DNA of 64,000 bases from Mugil cephalus (Eukaryota > Chordata > Actinopteri > Mugiliformes > Mugilidae), in the NCBI RefSeq assembly GCF_022458985.1, contig NC_061773.1, positions 18,448,001-18,512,000 of the forward strand, given 5' to 3'. Positions within the stretch are counted from its first letter, which is position 1; every line of letters starts with the position of its first letter. The notes under the pieces were generated by a model. That model was not told the DNA's origin. It saw only the letters and a program-made list of their open reading frames with translations, and searched no databases. Below are positions 46,901 through 57,665 of this stretch, piece after piece. The position numbers and the translations under genes were made by a program.

Positions 46901-49900
46901 AGCTATTTTTTGATGAGAGGGAGGAGCCAGGAAAGAGGAAGGGGATAATCCTGTCAATTATTTTGGATCAGACATGTCAATCAAGCCAGACACACACTCA
47001 ATCACACCTCCCCTTTGTATGTCGATTTAATTCTCTTCAAAAGAACCAGCACAATAACCAGAAAAACTAAATTTAGCTATTGACATCTTGATGAATTGTA
47101 TAAAAAAAGTATTTCATGAGAAGAGTTTGAGATTTTTAATTAAATCTATTTGATTCTTTGAGTGACGTATCAGTGGTATTATTCGTTGAAGTACATTTAT
47201 ATTTCCTTCTAAACCTGGCATCTAAATCCATGTTTTAGTCTTTGATTTGACCGGATACAAATCTAGTATACGCCTCCAAGCACAGGATGAGTCATCAAAA
47301 CTTCCAAAAGGAAAATTCCAAACTTTGAAACACCATTAAGAGTAGTACAATATTACAGTTTTGTTGTCGTTGGGACAGATACTGGCGTTGATGCATAAAG
47401 GAAAATATATATATAAATAAAAGATTTCAAGGGAACTTTAACTTTGACTGACCTTGTTTTTTTTTTTTTTTACTTAAAAATGAAGCTTAAAGTTTAAATT
47501 TATTCCAATTCTTTTGGATGACTGGTCAAATGCAGGTATGTCACATCAGGATATTTCCAGCACTGCCACAATGGAGACTAAAAGCAAAAAGATGTTCGAG
47601 TACCTAAAATATTAAAGATTGACTCTTGACCAGAAAGCACAGTTCCTTGCTCTTTTTAGCTGTGCTTCGCCACATTAATAACTCAAAGCTAAAAGGCACA
47701 ACAACAAAAACCACCTGGACATTATACAATAAAGCGTCACTTATTCCATTCTGGTGAAGTGTCCCCTTCTTTATGAAAACACATGAACCTGTTTCGTATA
47801 TTTCTATGCATTTAAATACGCACTGTTCACACATAGTATTGAAATGCACCAAAGGTGATCTGCTGGTGTCTTAATGTACTAACACATCAAAAAACTACCG
47901 GTAGAGAAGGTGTGTGACCATTTCGTGTTGCTAGTCAGTGCGTTTACATGCAAAGCTTCATAGAGCTTTGCTCAAAATTTGACTTTCTGAATGAGGTCCT
48001 TGTCCCAGTTTACATGAGAAAACAAGTAACTGTTGATGTCCTCCTCCTCCACACTAGGTGGCGATATGTGTCTTGTCAGTGGGATAATACGGCCTCATTT
48101 CCGGTTGACCTATTACGTCATATAATAGACAACTGGAGTTGTTCATGCAGCAGAGTGGCTGGTTTAGCCATCTTTTTCTGCCATGTTGCTGCTCAGGTGG
48201 ATATTCTACCGGCTCTGTTTACCTTCTTCTTCTTCTGCTACCAGCTTTCTTGGATATTTTTGTTCTGGGGTCATACACCAGCGCAGCAGCTGTGGAGCAT
48301 GCGGGCACGCGTTGTCTAGTTTAACTCAGATTAAGGCGTATACATGTCAGGGAATATCGGTTTGCAATCACATTATCTGGGTGTCTTCGTCGAATAAGGA
48401 TAATTAGTCAGAGTAATGCATTTACATGCACTTAAGTTGTCAATTTTATAGTCGGATTAAGGCAACAATTTATTTTTTCATGTGCATGTAAACGTGAAAA
48501 AGAGCGTCTGGGGCCTTGAACACAACACAAAGACTTCAAACTACAGCCAGAAGAGCTACAAACCGTCATAGAGATGGTCTTTGCCAAATCACACTCATCA
48601 GCAGGGCAGGAATTTCACGAGGGCCACTGGGGCCACGGCCCTCGTGCCCTCTCAATTTGGCCTCGTGCCCTTGAAAAAAATATCTGCTGTAAGGCCACAG
48701 TGGCCTTGATGCCCTGCGGTTTTGTAGTCTGCCTCTTGACCGCCAACAAGCTTTAACACCACCAGCGTCTATTGAGAAAAAAAATACGTCTTTTGATGAT
48801 GTTCTGGATTCTTATTGGGCAACTCATCAGTGGTGGATCTGATTCGAGCCTGGCATGAACCGCGCCGACAGGCTATAATAACAGTTTGACACGAATCTAT
48901 CACCAGCCAACCAGGAGACTTAATCAAACGCACTGTGACGTTGAATTTTCACCGAAGAGAGAAAAAGTTGACTGAGGTAAGACTGTGTAATAAATTAACG
49001 AACAAACAAGCCTGAGTTTGTTACCGTTAAACAAGGATTGCTTGCCTTGTACATTTCAACATTGACCCACTTTTAACGTGCTGAGTAACGACCGTAGCCT
49101 GTAACAAATGCTAATTAGCTTGCTGTCAATTCATTAATCTAAAAGTAAGGCCTTAATTAGCATTAAAAAGTCCTAAAATTTAGAACAAATGTTAATAGGC
49201 ATCATTTATTTCTTTTAAATAATTTGCAAATAGCAGTAACGTCACACAATCGCTGGAGTGGAACCAACATCACAGTCATGTGTTTGCAGCCGTGACTCCG
49301 CAGATACGCGTCCTTCATGTAGCAGTTGGACCGCGTGTAGTTTTCTGTTTGCAGTGGAACAGTAGCCTGTTGTCTGTTAACTCGCACAGCGTTGCGTCTT
49401 TGTGTATGAATCTCCGCTGACATATTGAAGTATGTGTTATCTAGCGCTCTAATGCTCGTGGTTTGAGCTTGTATCGGTTAACCGTATGGACTGACGGAGC
49501 TTCAGAAACTGCTCTACTAATCTACCGATATGTTCAACAGTTGCCCAGGCAACCGCTGCAATGCAGTCTGGGATTTATAGTATCAATGGAGCGCACGCAA
49601 AATACATGAGGGGCAATTCTAATAGATAATACAATACAACTGAGCAAGAATTATGGGAGGATACAGGTTTAATAAGTTTTGTGAGGGACTGATTAATGAT
49701 TAATTCATTACAGACATGAACTTAAAGTCATTGTTTTATTTTATGGCCTTGGTGCCCTCGAAAAATTGACAATACGAAAGGCCAAGTGGCCCTGCCCCTA
49801 AAATGACGAAATTCCAGACCTGACTCATCATCGTCTACATTTATTTATCCGAGATAATTCTGTCCTTGAGAAAATATGTGTGTTTGAATTTTCAGATTTG

Positions 49901-51273
49901 ATAAAGATGCACAACCGCAAAGGTTGAACTTCCTGAGTGCGCTCTTTGAACGCTTAGTTTACTTTCCATTTTTCTACTCGTGCACCGGTTTCCCCGAGCT
50001 GAACAGTCAACCATACTTGTTCCGCCGCTGATTCAACGTGCTCAATCATCTGAAAGGCCGGTGACAGGGGTCCAACCAGTGCCAAAGGTGTGGCACACAA
50101 GAGAAAACACAGGGCCATAAATGCTCAGAGATGGCCCCACACCAGAAAAAAAGGCTGACCGTGGCCTAGGTGTGTCACGTAATCACCTAGTGATCATGGT
50201 CTGAAAGCACCGAAGAACGACAGAAAATCCTCTCAGATCTAAAACACATTTCAGAAAGAACAACATACCAGCAACGCATTTGATATGGTATAAAAATACG
50301 AAGCTGCGGCAAAGCGCACACAGACACAGTGTTCTTCGCAGCAGCTGTAGTTTACCGCAATTAAAATCCAACTACGCAGGAGAGAAAAATCCAATCGGGA
50401 GTGGTACGTGACTTGTTCACCGTGTTTATATAAACTGCCATCTGTGAACACAGAGTCTGAACAGTGCCTTAATGATTCCCCACACTTTTCCAAATGACTG
50501 AACAACTCCATCGGGTGTGAGAATGTTTACCGCGTACATTCGGCTGTAGGTTTTCTGTGCAGACAAAATAATGACAGCAACACCCACAGCTTTGCAAGTG
50601 GGCGTTTTCCTGTTCAAGACAAAATGAGTCACAGCCCTTCTAATCATAACTTAATATCATGTTGCTTCTTGCCATTCTGTTGCATCAAGGCTTTATCTGC
50701 TTAGAGTGACTCTTGAAGGGTGCCGAATGACAGAAGAAACTTTAAACACAGCTCTGTGCTGTTTAATTGTGGGAATTTCATTCCAGGGTGGCATCCCATT
50801 TATAATAAAATGGGTCTTTGTGGCGTTAAGGCCGTCGTTTCTATCAGCTGCGATGGCAGAAACTACACTAAACGTATCACATATTGCAATAATCTGCCAA
50901 AAATCTGCTAAGTATCTTAGCGCTAAGTATGTTATTTGGAGAAAGATTTTGTCGAGTGGGAGGAAAAAAGTCAAATTTCTCTAAATATTTATCGACACTC
51001 ACCACTTGGAGTGCTGTGCGAGGTTAACTCATCCGGGTTTGTGGTATCTTTAGGGATATGGGTGGGTTTAGCCTCTGTAGAAGCTGAGGCCGTGGTTGGG
51101 TTATGGTCCTCCGTCGGGTTGACAGGAGCGGAAGGCTCCGTGCTCGGCCGCGTCTGAGGGGCATCGGTCGAAGCCGGAGGCACGGGGGAAGGGACCGGTA
51201 ACACCCTCAGCGTGGCATTGCGACCAGCCGGCTGCAAGTCCCCTTCACCAGCTGGGCTTGTGGTCGCAGCCGG

Positions 51274-51304
<31 letters not shown>

Positions 51305-51620
51305 ATCGTCGTCGTCGGGATGACGGCCGGGGAGGGCGTTGTGGGTGGGCCCGTGGGAGCTGGCGCATGTGTAACTGTTAAGTTGAAAGAAGATCGGCCT
51401 GTGGGTTTGGCTGTGATATTTGTAGGACCTTGGAAAGAAGAAGAAAAGAGAAGGTCATTTTTCGCAGAAAAAAATAAAAGAAAATGAGAAAGAACAAAAG
51501 GAAGCGCATTGAGGTGCTTGATTTCATGCGGACGTTGTCCGTACCTGTGATGGGGACATAATCCTGGGCTGAGGCCCCGAGGGCGACACAGAGCAGCAGG
51601 ATCAGGGGACACACACCCAT
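33485..51620 (-). CDS. ptpra: Receptor-type tyrosine-protein phosphatase alpha
   Basis: A plasma-membrane phosphatase that activates Src-family kinases by removing their inhibitory tail phosphate. Coding exons: 51620-51545, 51428-51003, 43219-43120, 42979-42906, 42471-42335, 41939-41849, 41637-41561, 41460-41424, 41299-41202, 40494-40375, 40163-39997, 39886-39751, 39624-39475, 38524-38431, 38272-38196, 38039-37905, 37401-37276, 35952-35801, 35516-35381 and 33559-33485 (TAG). All 19 phases agree, giving 827 residues (human form about 800). Signal peptide 1-18; Ser/Thr/Pro-rich, heavily glycosylatable ectodomain to about 175; membrane helix 177-200; then RFKKYKQAG. Domain 1 has WPD (435) and [10 protein letters not shown] with catalytic Cys467. 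Domain 2 has WPE (724) and [10 protein letters not shown] with Cys757, the weaker form expected in this family. The tail ends in a Tyr-Ala-Asn Grb2-binding motif (Tyr823). The wedge motif region PACPIQ is PVCPIQ here. Confidence 0.97.
34353..34865. mobile_element. hAT-like non-autonomous element (degraded)
   Basis: Left end TAGTGATGGGTATCGTTA (34353-34370) and the inverted right end GGTTCTCATCCCT (34852-34864) match in the pattern GATGRGWAYCGT. Flanking 8-mers GTGGCGAA and GTGGTGAT agree at six of eight positions, compatible with an old 8-bp target duplication. Located in the last ptpra intron. Confidence 0.4.
35522..35548. repeat. (CA)n microsatellite next to a ptpra acceptor
   Basis: A short CA run begins a few bases upstream (transcript sense) of the acceptor of the exon at 35516-35381, so it lies in the polypyrimidine-tract position of that intron as TG repeats. 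Confidence 0.9.
36245..36966. mobile_element. hAT-type non-autonomous element (MITE-like)
   Basis: Begins TAGGGCTGGGTGATATCG and ends with the inverted counterpart ATCGATACGCCCAGCCCTA. Flanks ATAAACAC (36237-36244) and ATAAAAAC (36967-36974) match at seven of eight positions, the 8-bp target duplication of hAT elements. No transposase frame. It lies in the ptpra intron between the exons at 37401-37276 and 35952-35801. Confidence 0.75.
37857..37904. repeat. (CA)n microsatellite forming a ptpra splice donor
   Basis: About 24 CA/CG-type units. On the transcribed (minus) strand the run is (GT)n and starts immediately at the donor of the exon 38039-37905 (GGGCAG|GTGTGTGTG). Confidence 0.95.
38709..38760. 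mobile_element. LINE 3'-tail-like fragment
   Basis: Reads 'gataagataagataatactttactgatcctcactggggaaattc', very close to the 3' end shared by many fish LINE copies ('ttattgatccccagtgggaaattc'). Short, non-coding, in a ptpra intron. Confidence 0.5.
44085..44417 (-). mobile_element. Tc1-like transposon relic
   Basis: Read on the minus strand it contains degraded pieces of a Tc1-type transposase: a 'FCWETFGP'-like word near 44325-44350 and 'NSPD'-like bases near 44105-44130. It ends in 'gtcagtggttttaatgttgcggctgatc', the same family end seen at 29688-29722. A (GT)n insertion lies at about 44185-44200. Stop codons and indels make it dead. Recognised by pattern, not search. Confidence 0.5.
46273..46850. 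mobile_element. MITE-like element, copy 1
   Basis: Starts GTGCGTTTACATGCAAAG and ends CATGTGCATGTAAACGG, so the ends are inverted repeats of about 12-15 bases (CGTTTACATGCA). A second copy in the same orientation lies at 47938-48493. A subterminal word, 'tttacatg.gcttaagttg', recurs inside. No protein-coding frame. Located in ptpra intron 2. Confidence 0.7.
47938..48493. mobile_element. MITE-like element, copy 2
   Basis: Collinear with 46273-46850 through 'aaagcttcat.gagct', 'tttgactttctgaatg', 'ggtccttgtcccagtttacatg', 'tcctcctcctccacac', 'ggtggcgatatg' and the 'ttaaggcgtatacatgtc' block, with indels. Ends are the same inverted repeats. A 123-codon open frame inside is incidental. Confidence 0.7.
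48601..49822. mobile_element. hAT-like non-autonomous element with a perfect 8-bp target duplication
   Basis: Flanked by ACTCATCA on both sides (48593-48600 and 49823-49830). The left end reads GCAGGGCAGGAATTTCACGA; the right end, read inverted, CAGGTCTGGAATTTCGTCAT. Subterminal blocks 'gggccac' and 'ggccttgatgccct' also recur near the other end (49745-49800). No transposase frame of useful length. Its ends, length of 1.2 kb and 8-bp duplication are hAT features. Located in ptpra intron 2. Confidence 0.75.
51276..51303. repeat. ptpra: Coding (GTT)n/(ACA)n microsatellite in the ptpra ectodomain
   Basis: On the coding strand nine ACA codons in a row encode a threonine run, flanked by further Thr codons (ACG, ATA-interrupted). 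It lies in the mucin-like part of the ectodomain. Confidence 0.95.
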
Positions 51621-51894
51621 TCTGCCCTACATGAGGGACACGCAACAAGGGGGACAAAAAGGCATTAGTCGAAAACAAGCTAAAATCTTTAAAAAATAAA
51701 ATAAAAAAACAGACACTAAACCCATTTCTAAAATTAAAGACCAAGAGATTGAGGGTTTATACGTCGAGTAATCCACTGTGTATTTTTTTTAAAATCCTTT
51801 ATCATAATCCAACACGCTCATTTAAAGGGAGGAACCGGAAATAAAAATGAAACACTCTCATGATGTTGGTTGGTACGCGTTAAACGCCGTTTAC

Positions 51895-51941
51895 CTGAAG
51901 AAGCGAAGTTGGCATCAATCACTCATTCGCACAGCGTGGTC
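51895..51941 (-). other. ptpra: Non-coding 5' UTR exon of ptpra
   Basis: A 47-base segment with a good acceptor (TTTCCAG| at 51942) and donor (TTCAG|GTAAAC at 51895/51894), lying 270 bases upstream of the acceptor (51626) of the exon carrying the ATG. It contains no ATG in frame with the coding sequence, so it fits as a spliced leader exon. Inferred from splice signals only. Confidence 0.55.
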
Positions 51942-54708
51942 CTGGAAACAACATCAACAAAAATGGAATTTAATTATTGAGCTTTATGTTGTGATTTTTC
52001 TTTTCTTTTTTTAGTTAAATCTCGCTTCACGCTCCTGTAAAGGAAGATGAGTGTCTTGTCAACTCATCGTCAAAGGGATGTTCCAGAGGAGACATGATTA
52101 GAGATGCACGGCCTGGTCAGAGGCACAGGGTTAGAGATGGGGCAGCGATTTTAAAATTAACATCACGGTTTGTTGCTTTTCAGTGGAACTGCACCATGTT
52201 GGTACGCTCGTAGGGTGTTATTAGTTCAAGAGTCCATATAAAAATTCCAAGAAAACTAACTTTGAATTAACAGTTTAGTTTATTGAAGTTTATTTCAAAC
52301 TTCTCTGCACTTGGTACATAGAATTAGAGTAAAAATCTAATGTAAATTTCAACCGCATCACATCCAGGTTTGTTTTGTAACTTCTTGCAGCAGGGTTGCA
52401 TCAGAACGACGGGTCCTACCTAAACATGATTTCCCTGACACTGAGCATTCACCACTTCAAGCCTGAGAACTGAATTAAAGTCACACTCGAAATGACTCAT
52501 CACCTAGGACGCCTGTCACCCGCTGACACGAGGTCGGGAGAGGAGGGCGGGAGCACGGGGAGAAAGTATGACGGCGACAGGGCGGTGGGTCTGACTGACT
52601 GTCAGTCTTTCGTGTAATCCCGGAGGCTGGGTGAGCTGTGATAATCCCTGGACCTAATCCAGTGGTCTTGACCCTGAAATAATCCGGCCCGACTGTCTCT
52701 GCCTGCTTCAACGCCGGACTGAGCCAAACACTGCAGCGCTGCCGCGCACAAACCTGATGCTTTACATCACGGATTATTGCATCAGCGGGATAAAAAGGGC
52801 GCTAAAAGCTCCAACGGTGCCAGTTGCCAATCTTCCGCCGTCTTGAACCGGGCTCACTCGCCGCAGTGCTTACATTTTTGGGTTGGGCGCAGGGATGTTT
52901 GGCTCAGGCTGCAGCCAGAAATGGGGCGTGATGAGCAAGTTATGTGGTCAATGAGGATGCCATTACCCTACAAATCCAATTAGTGCTCTTCCTCTCTCTC
53001 TGTCACACACATCCATTTAGGCAACAATTGTCCGCTTTCGGGAAGCAGCCCCGCGAAAGGTAGGAAACTTAAACCAAACACACACACTTTAGGAAACAAC
53101 GGGAACAGAATCAGGATGTGTATGTTTAGTTTCAGTTTGACAGAAAATCCTTGCATCGTGTATGCACATAACGGCCACATCCACACCTATCAAAACAATT
53201 TTTTTCTCCAGTTTTCCTTGGCGCCGTAGTACGTATACCAAGCCCATATGTGGTGCTGTTTCTGATACAGACAAAAATAGAAGAAGAAGAGGTGGAGCAT
53301 CAACCCTGTGCGCCGTATATAAACATACAGTCCGGATTATAGTCCGTAATCCTTGTTAGCTCATCGTAGCGGTGAAGTAACAGTATATATTGACCTAGTC
53401 ATCCAACAAGAGTCGATATCTGACGCAGCACCGTCAGAAGCCTGTAGTCCACCATTAATGCCGTTTGTTGTTGTTATAAGACGTCGGGGGGCTTGAGGGG
53501 CGGGGCGATGACATCATTGTGTTCGTGTCAGGCGTCTACACGAATGAAACAAAGAAACTGGATTCAAAAAGGTTCGGTTTCAGTCACCAAAAAATCGGTA
53601 TCCGTCATGGCGACCGGCCTAAATGTACAAGACTTGCAGTTTCACCCAAAAATCATAACTGTGTGGATCCTAAGGCTGCACATCCAGGATGTACATCATG
53701 TTATAACTACAGATTCTTTTACAGATCACTTTCAATTACTTTTAGTCAATAAAACATCAGAATATTGTGATATTGTTACATTATGTCCAACGCTTCTGGT
53801 TGAAAAATAACTATAACAGATAAATCATCAGAAAAGACGGATTTAAACTGATTTATTTTATTTCGACTAAATATTTTGCCTAACTCCTGGATTGAGGTGA
53901 AGCCTGTGGCGACATTCCTGCAGAAGTCCACGAGCCCTATACAGTTAGTGGCACTCAATCCATCATCCATCACCCAGTAGTTATCGCTCTGTCACAGAGG
54001 GGGGAGGTGGAGCCAACGGTCAGATGACTTCAAATGTCACGCAGGCAACACTGCTTGGTCGCACGGGAAGTGTGGTTCAGAGACACTCCTGTAATTACCA
54101 CTGATTGCATAGGGGAGCAAAGAAAAAGAAAAAAAGATATCTCTAACATTGCCACTTTACACCCTGCCGCTGAGTGACAGGTGTGATCACCACATTGCGT
54201 CTCCACTGCATCTACAGCGTTCAGTCAAAGCACGTGTCGCCTCCTGCGTCTCCTCGCTGGTTATGAAGACGTAAAATAAATCCCTCGGCGGCGCAAAAAC
54301 CACATCTCAGCCGTCCTACCCTTCAGTTCTCATTAAAAGCAGTGACTCAGCCATAATGGACCCTCTCTCTAGTGTTTTACGCCAAACGGCGTGCTACAGT
54401 TGTGTGTTAGGATAAATTGAACGCGATGGGTGCATTCACATTAACGATTGTTTTTTTTTAGTTAGCTTTTCTTAATAAAGCGTGACTCATTGTTTTATTG
54501 CATCTCATCCGGTGAGGCTGTATGACTGTATGTGAGCCTGTGCTGCTATAAGTGATATAAACCAGTCCTGTTGCTAACCTTCACTTCACAGATGCTGCAG
54601 TAGCACGAGTTTTTTTTTTTTTAATCTAGAAACGGTGAAGTTTCTAGAGTACAACTCCCGAAAGATGCATCTTAATGTGTTTTAGTCTTTGGAGAAGCGG
54701 TCCCCTCA

Positions 54709-54722
54709 GTGTGTGTGAGTGT

Positions 54723-54775
<53 letters not shown>
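54709..54775. repeat. (GT)n microsatellite
   Basis: About 30 GT units with a few GA interruptions at the left end. Confidence 0.95.
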
Positions 54776-54776
<1 letters not shown>

Positions 54777-56389
54777 TGTGGCCCTAAATACATGGGATCT
54801 TTTTTTTCAACAGACTTACGTGTTGGCAGAAGACATCATTAATTTAAGAGGTACTGGGTAAGTGATTCTATTTGTGCAGGTCCTGTGGAGTCAGATTAGT
54901 GTTATTCACACTCATGGAGGAAGTGCATTAATACTAGAGCCGCGTATCACAACTGATTTTCTGAATCCATTCAACTGTGACTCACAAGATCCTGATTCGA
55001 TTAAAAAAAAAATCCATTTTTAGCTTCAAAACTATTTTGCTTAGTTAAACAAAGAGATTCTCACAAAACTAATATTGCCATTCGTTTCTGAGTTTTGTGG
55101 AATTCCCACAATATTATACATCTAGCTTTGCTTTTGTCCAGGTCCTCTTTGTCATATGCAAAATCCTGCCACACATCAGCTTACAGGCCTGTAATGTTTT
55201 TGGATTTCAATCACATGCGGACTAACATCATAGGAAGATTATTAACCAGAGGATGCAGGAAATAGTACATACACATCCAGTAAATTCTCACTGAAATGAA
55301 TGAGAATGCGTCCAAACTTTTTTTTTTTTAAAAAAAAGAAATCTTCTTGATTATGTTTAGGTGATGGCTGAATAATATTTTCTTTGCAGACACCTTTCCA
55401 TGCCAACATCATTGTTGACGGCACAATGCACACTGGCTCTAAAAAGAAGAAAGACAAAGCTTCACCGCCACTCTTTACCGATTTGATTTCAGATTTCACA
55501 AACAGATGAAGCCTTTCTCGCCCTCAGCCTGTTTTCTTTCAATCCAGCCACTGCATTGCTACGTGAAAGGAGAATAAACACATTTCCAACGGTTTCATCA
55601 TGCTACTCGCCGCAGAGGAAACATGCCCGTGCCCATTTATTAGTGAATGAATGTTCCCAAAAGGTAGTCATGCAGCTCACGCTCGCCTGACTTTGGCCTT
55701 GTGTTGTTCAGCCATGTGAATATTTCTCAGACAAGGCAACGCACTTACTGAAAGCCCGTGAGAGCAGTCCCTGTTGGGATGAGTTGCCCTATAGTGTGTG
55801 CAAACCTGCCACAGCTTCCTTAAAACTAACATGACGTGCAGCTCAAAAAAATCACTAGTTTGACTGGTGGGAATAAAAAACACAAAACAAGACAAACGCA
55901 GCAAGACGGGCGGTTTTAATGGAAATAATAATAATATGAAATGACTGGTTTCTTTTCCAGGAACACCTTTTATTCGGCTTAGTGGTATCGTGACAATATC
56001 ACAAGCTGCTACACTGGCCCTCAAGGACGCTGTGATAACCAAGAGGACGAGGAGCTAAGATTTGATACAAGCTACCTAGACCTGGTTTGATTACTTGAAC
56101 AGACTTGGTTAATATAATAAAAACGTGTTTTTGGACAGCTAACTTTAACATTAACTACCATTATTCATATATATCGGATCAAATACTTAACCGTTCTTGT
56201 CACACACATCCAATACTGCAGATTGCAGATATTACTACTGGCAATCTACTGCATCTTCCCTCTTGGAATCTGGTTTACGGCGGATTGCTTACACTATGTA
56301 AACAGTGTTGGCTGGAGGTAGCAGTAGGTGGATGTAATGCACCTTAGGACTGGTTCGACAACTGCCAAAAAAAAAAAGCCCAACAGGGA

Positions 56390-56968
56390 GGTCCTGATCG
56401 GTATCGGGAGATCAGTATGGGGATGGACCGATAAAGGCATTTTTTTAAATGATCGTATCAATATCAGGCTCAGGCCAAGCCTTATCTTTTATAGGTACTT
56501 ATTTTCGGTCATCCATAAACCAAAACTACTTTGTTGGAGCTTAAAAATGTCTTCTTCCTCTTCTGTTTTAACAGCAAGCGACAAAGCTACCAAAAAGTAA
56601 ACTTGTAAATCATGTTTCACAAGGTGGTAGTAATAGATGGCAACTCAATAGCCCCACACACACACACACAAAAAAAAGACAAGTTACAGGGACTACAGAG
56701 CTCATTTCTTGAGTAGAGACCACATGATTTTACTAACTTTTTGAGTTTCTGAAGCCAAAGGAAGCTACCCTCTCCTCACTACTTTAGCTGTGACAGAGCT
56801 ATTCCAGTTCTATTCCTCTCAAATGTCATCTAGGAAAATACAAGTAAGATAAGAAAAAGGAGAGGACATTTATGTTTAACTAAGAAAGAATTGGGACTTG
56901 GATCGGACGATACCGATTATTAAAACATGGAAATCGGGATTGGGGTCCAAAAAAGCTCAATCAGGACT
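56390..56968. mobile_element. DNA-transposon-like element with short inverted ends
   Basis: Left end GGTCCTGATCGGTATCGGG; right end contains the inverted CAATCAGGACT (56958-56968). Internal words 'gatcggacgataccgat' (near 56900) and 'gaccgataaagg' (near 56427) are typical of a widespread fish hAT-like MITE type. No target duplication established. Confidence 0.4.
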
Positions 56969-57299
56969 CCTTAGTTACCAATGCACTGGCAGTCAGACGT
57001 AAACTAGTTAAACCACAGGAATAACACATGACACATGCATGTAGGATGAAGTCACCGTCTCTCATCAAGCAGAACCAGGACATGGGAGAATTTTTATCCA
57101 AATATAAGCTCCCCGCTGCTAACCAACGGACACTCCAAGGAAAGACAGAGGAATTACCCAGAAACATGCACTCCTGTTAACCAAAGAAAGGGGAAACAGA
57201 CACTGTGTCCCTGATGTACTTGGTCTGACAAAAAAAGGCACTGGGATATGTCCACTTGAATTGCTTATGAATCTTCGTAGAAAAGTTGCACAGGTCCAC

Positions 57300-57665
57300 T
57301 TTAGTCGTTGAGTATTACCCGCGGTTTTAGGCTTCTGCATTAAGTTGACGCAGAGGCTACGGCGTTAAGGCACATCCTACGCAGAGGCTAGCGTAGGGTG
57401 GCATAGCGCAAGAGTTGTGATTGGTCCACTTGGTAGTAGGATATTTCCAGCTGCTTCACCATCTCAGAATTTTTCAAATTGATTGTTCCTGATTAATAAG
57501 GAATTGATAAGGTTATGTGAAGAGGTTTGGAGATCCATACATTTTTATGTTCAGTGAAATTCTCAGTCAAAATTTCGGCAAAAGCTTCAGCTGCCATTGT
57601 TGAAAGTGAAGCAGGAAGTAGGAACAAAAATTAACCCGACTGACAAAAGCACCACTAAGCACCAA
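57300..57665. repeat. Dispersed repeat (copy A), TIR-MITE-like
   Basis: Shares with 61430-62390 the blocks 'caagag.tgtgattggtcc.c.tggtagta', 'tttccagct', 'aatttttcaaattg.ttgtt', 'gaggtttggagat.ca.acattt' and 'ccattgttgaa'. Shorter than the other copy and lacking its outer ends. Confidence 0.55.

Larger units (their letters stand above)
43220..51002 (-). other. ptpra intron 2 (counting introns between coding exons)
   Basis: A 7.8-kb intron between the ectodomain exon and the transmembrane exon. It holds the Tc1-like relic, the two MITE copies and the hAT-like element listed separately; together they make up about a third of it. I see no further exon and no host gene in the rest. Confidence 0.7.

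Noticed and set aside
47948..48319. A 123-codon + strand open frame
   Set aside because: It lies wholly within MITE copy 2 and is not open in copy 1, so it is not a conserved gene.
51212..51487. A + strand frame with a polyvaline run
   Set aside because: It is the antisense of the threonine repeat in the ptpra ectodomain exon.
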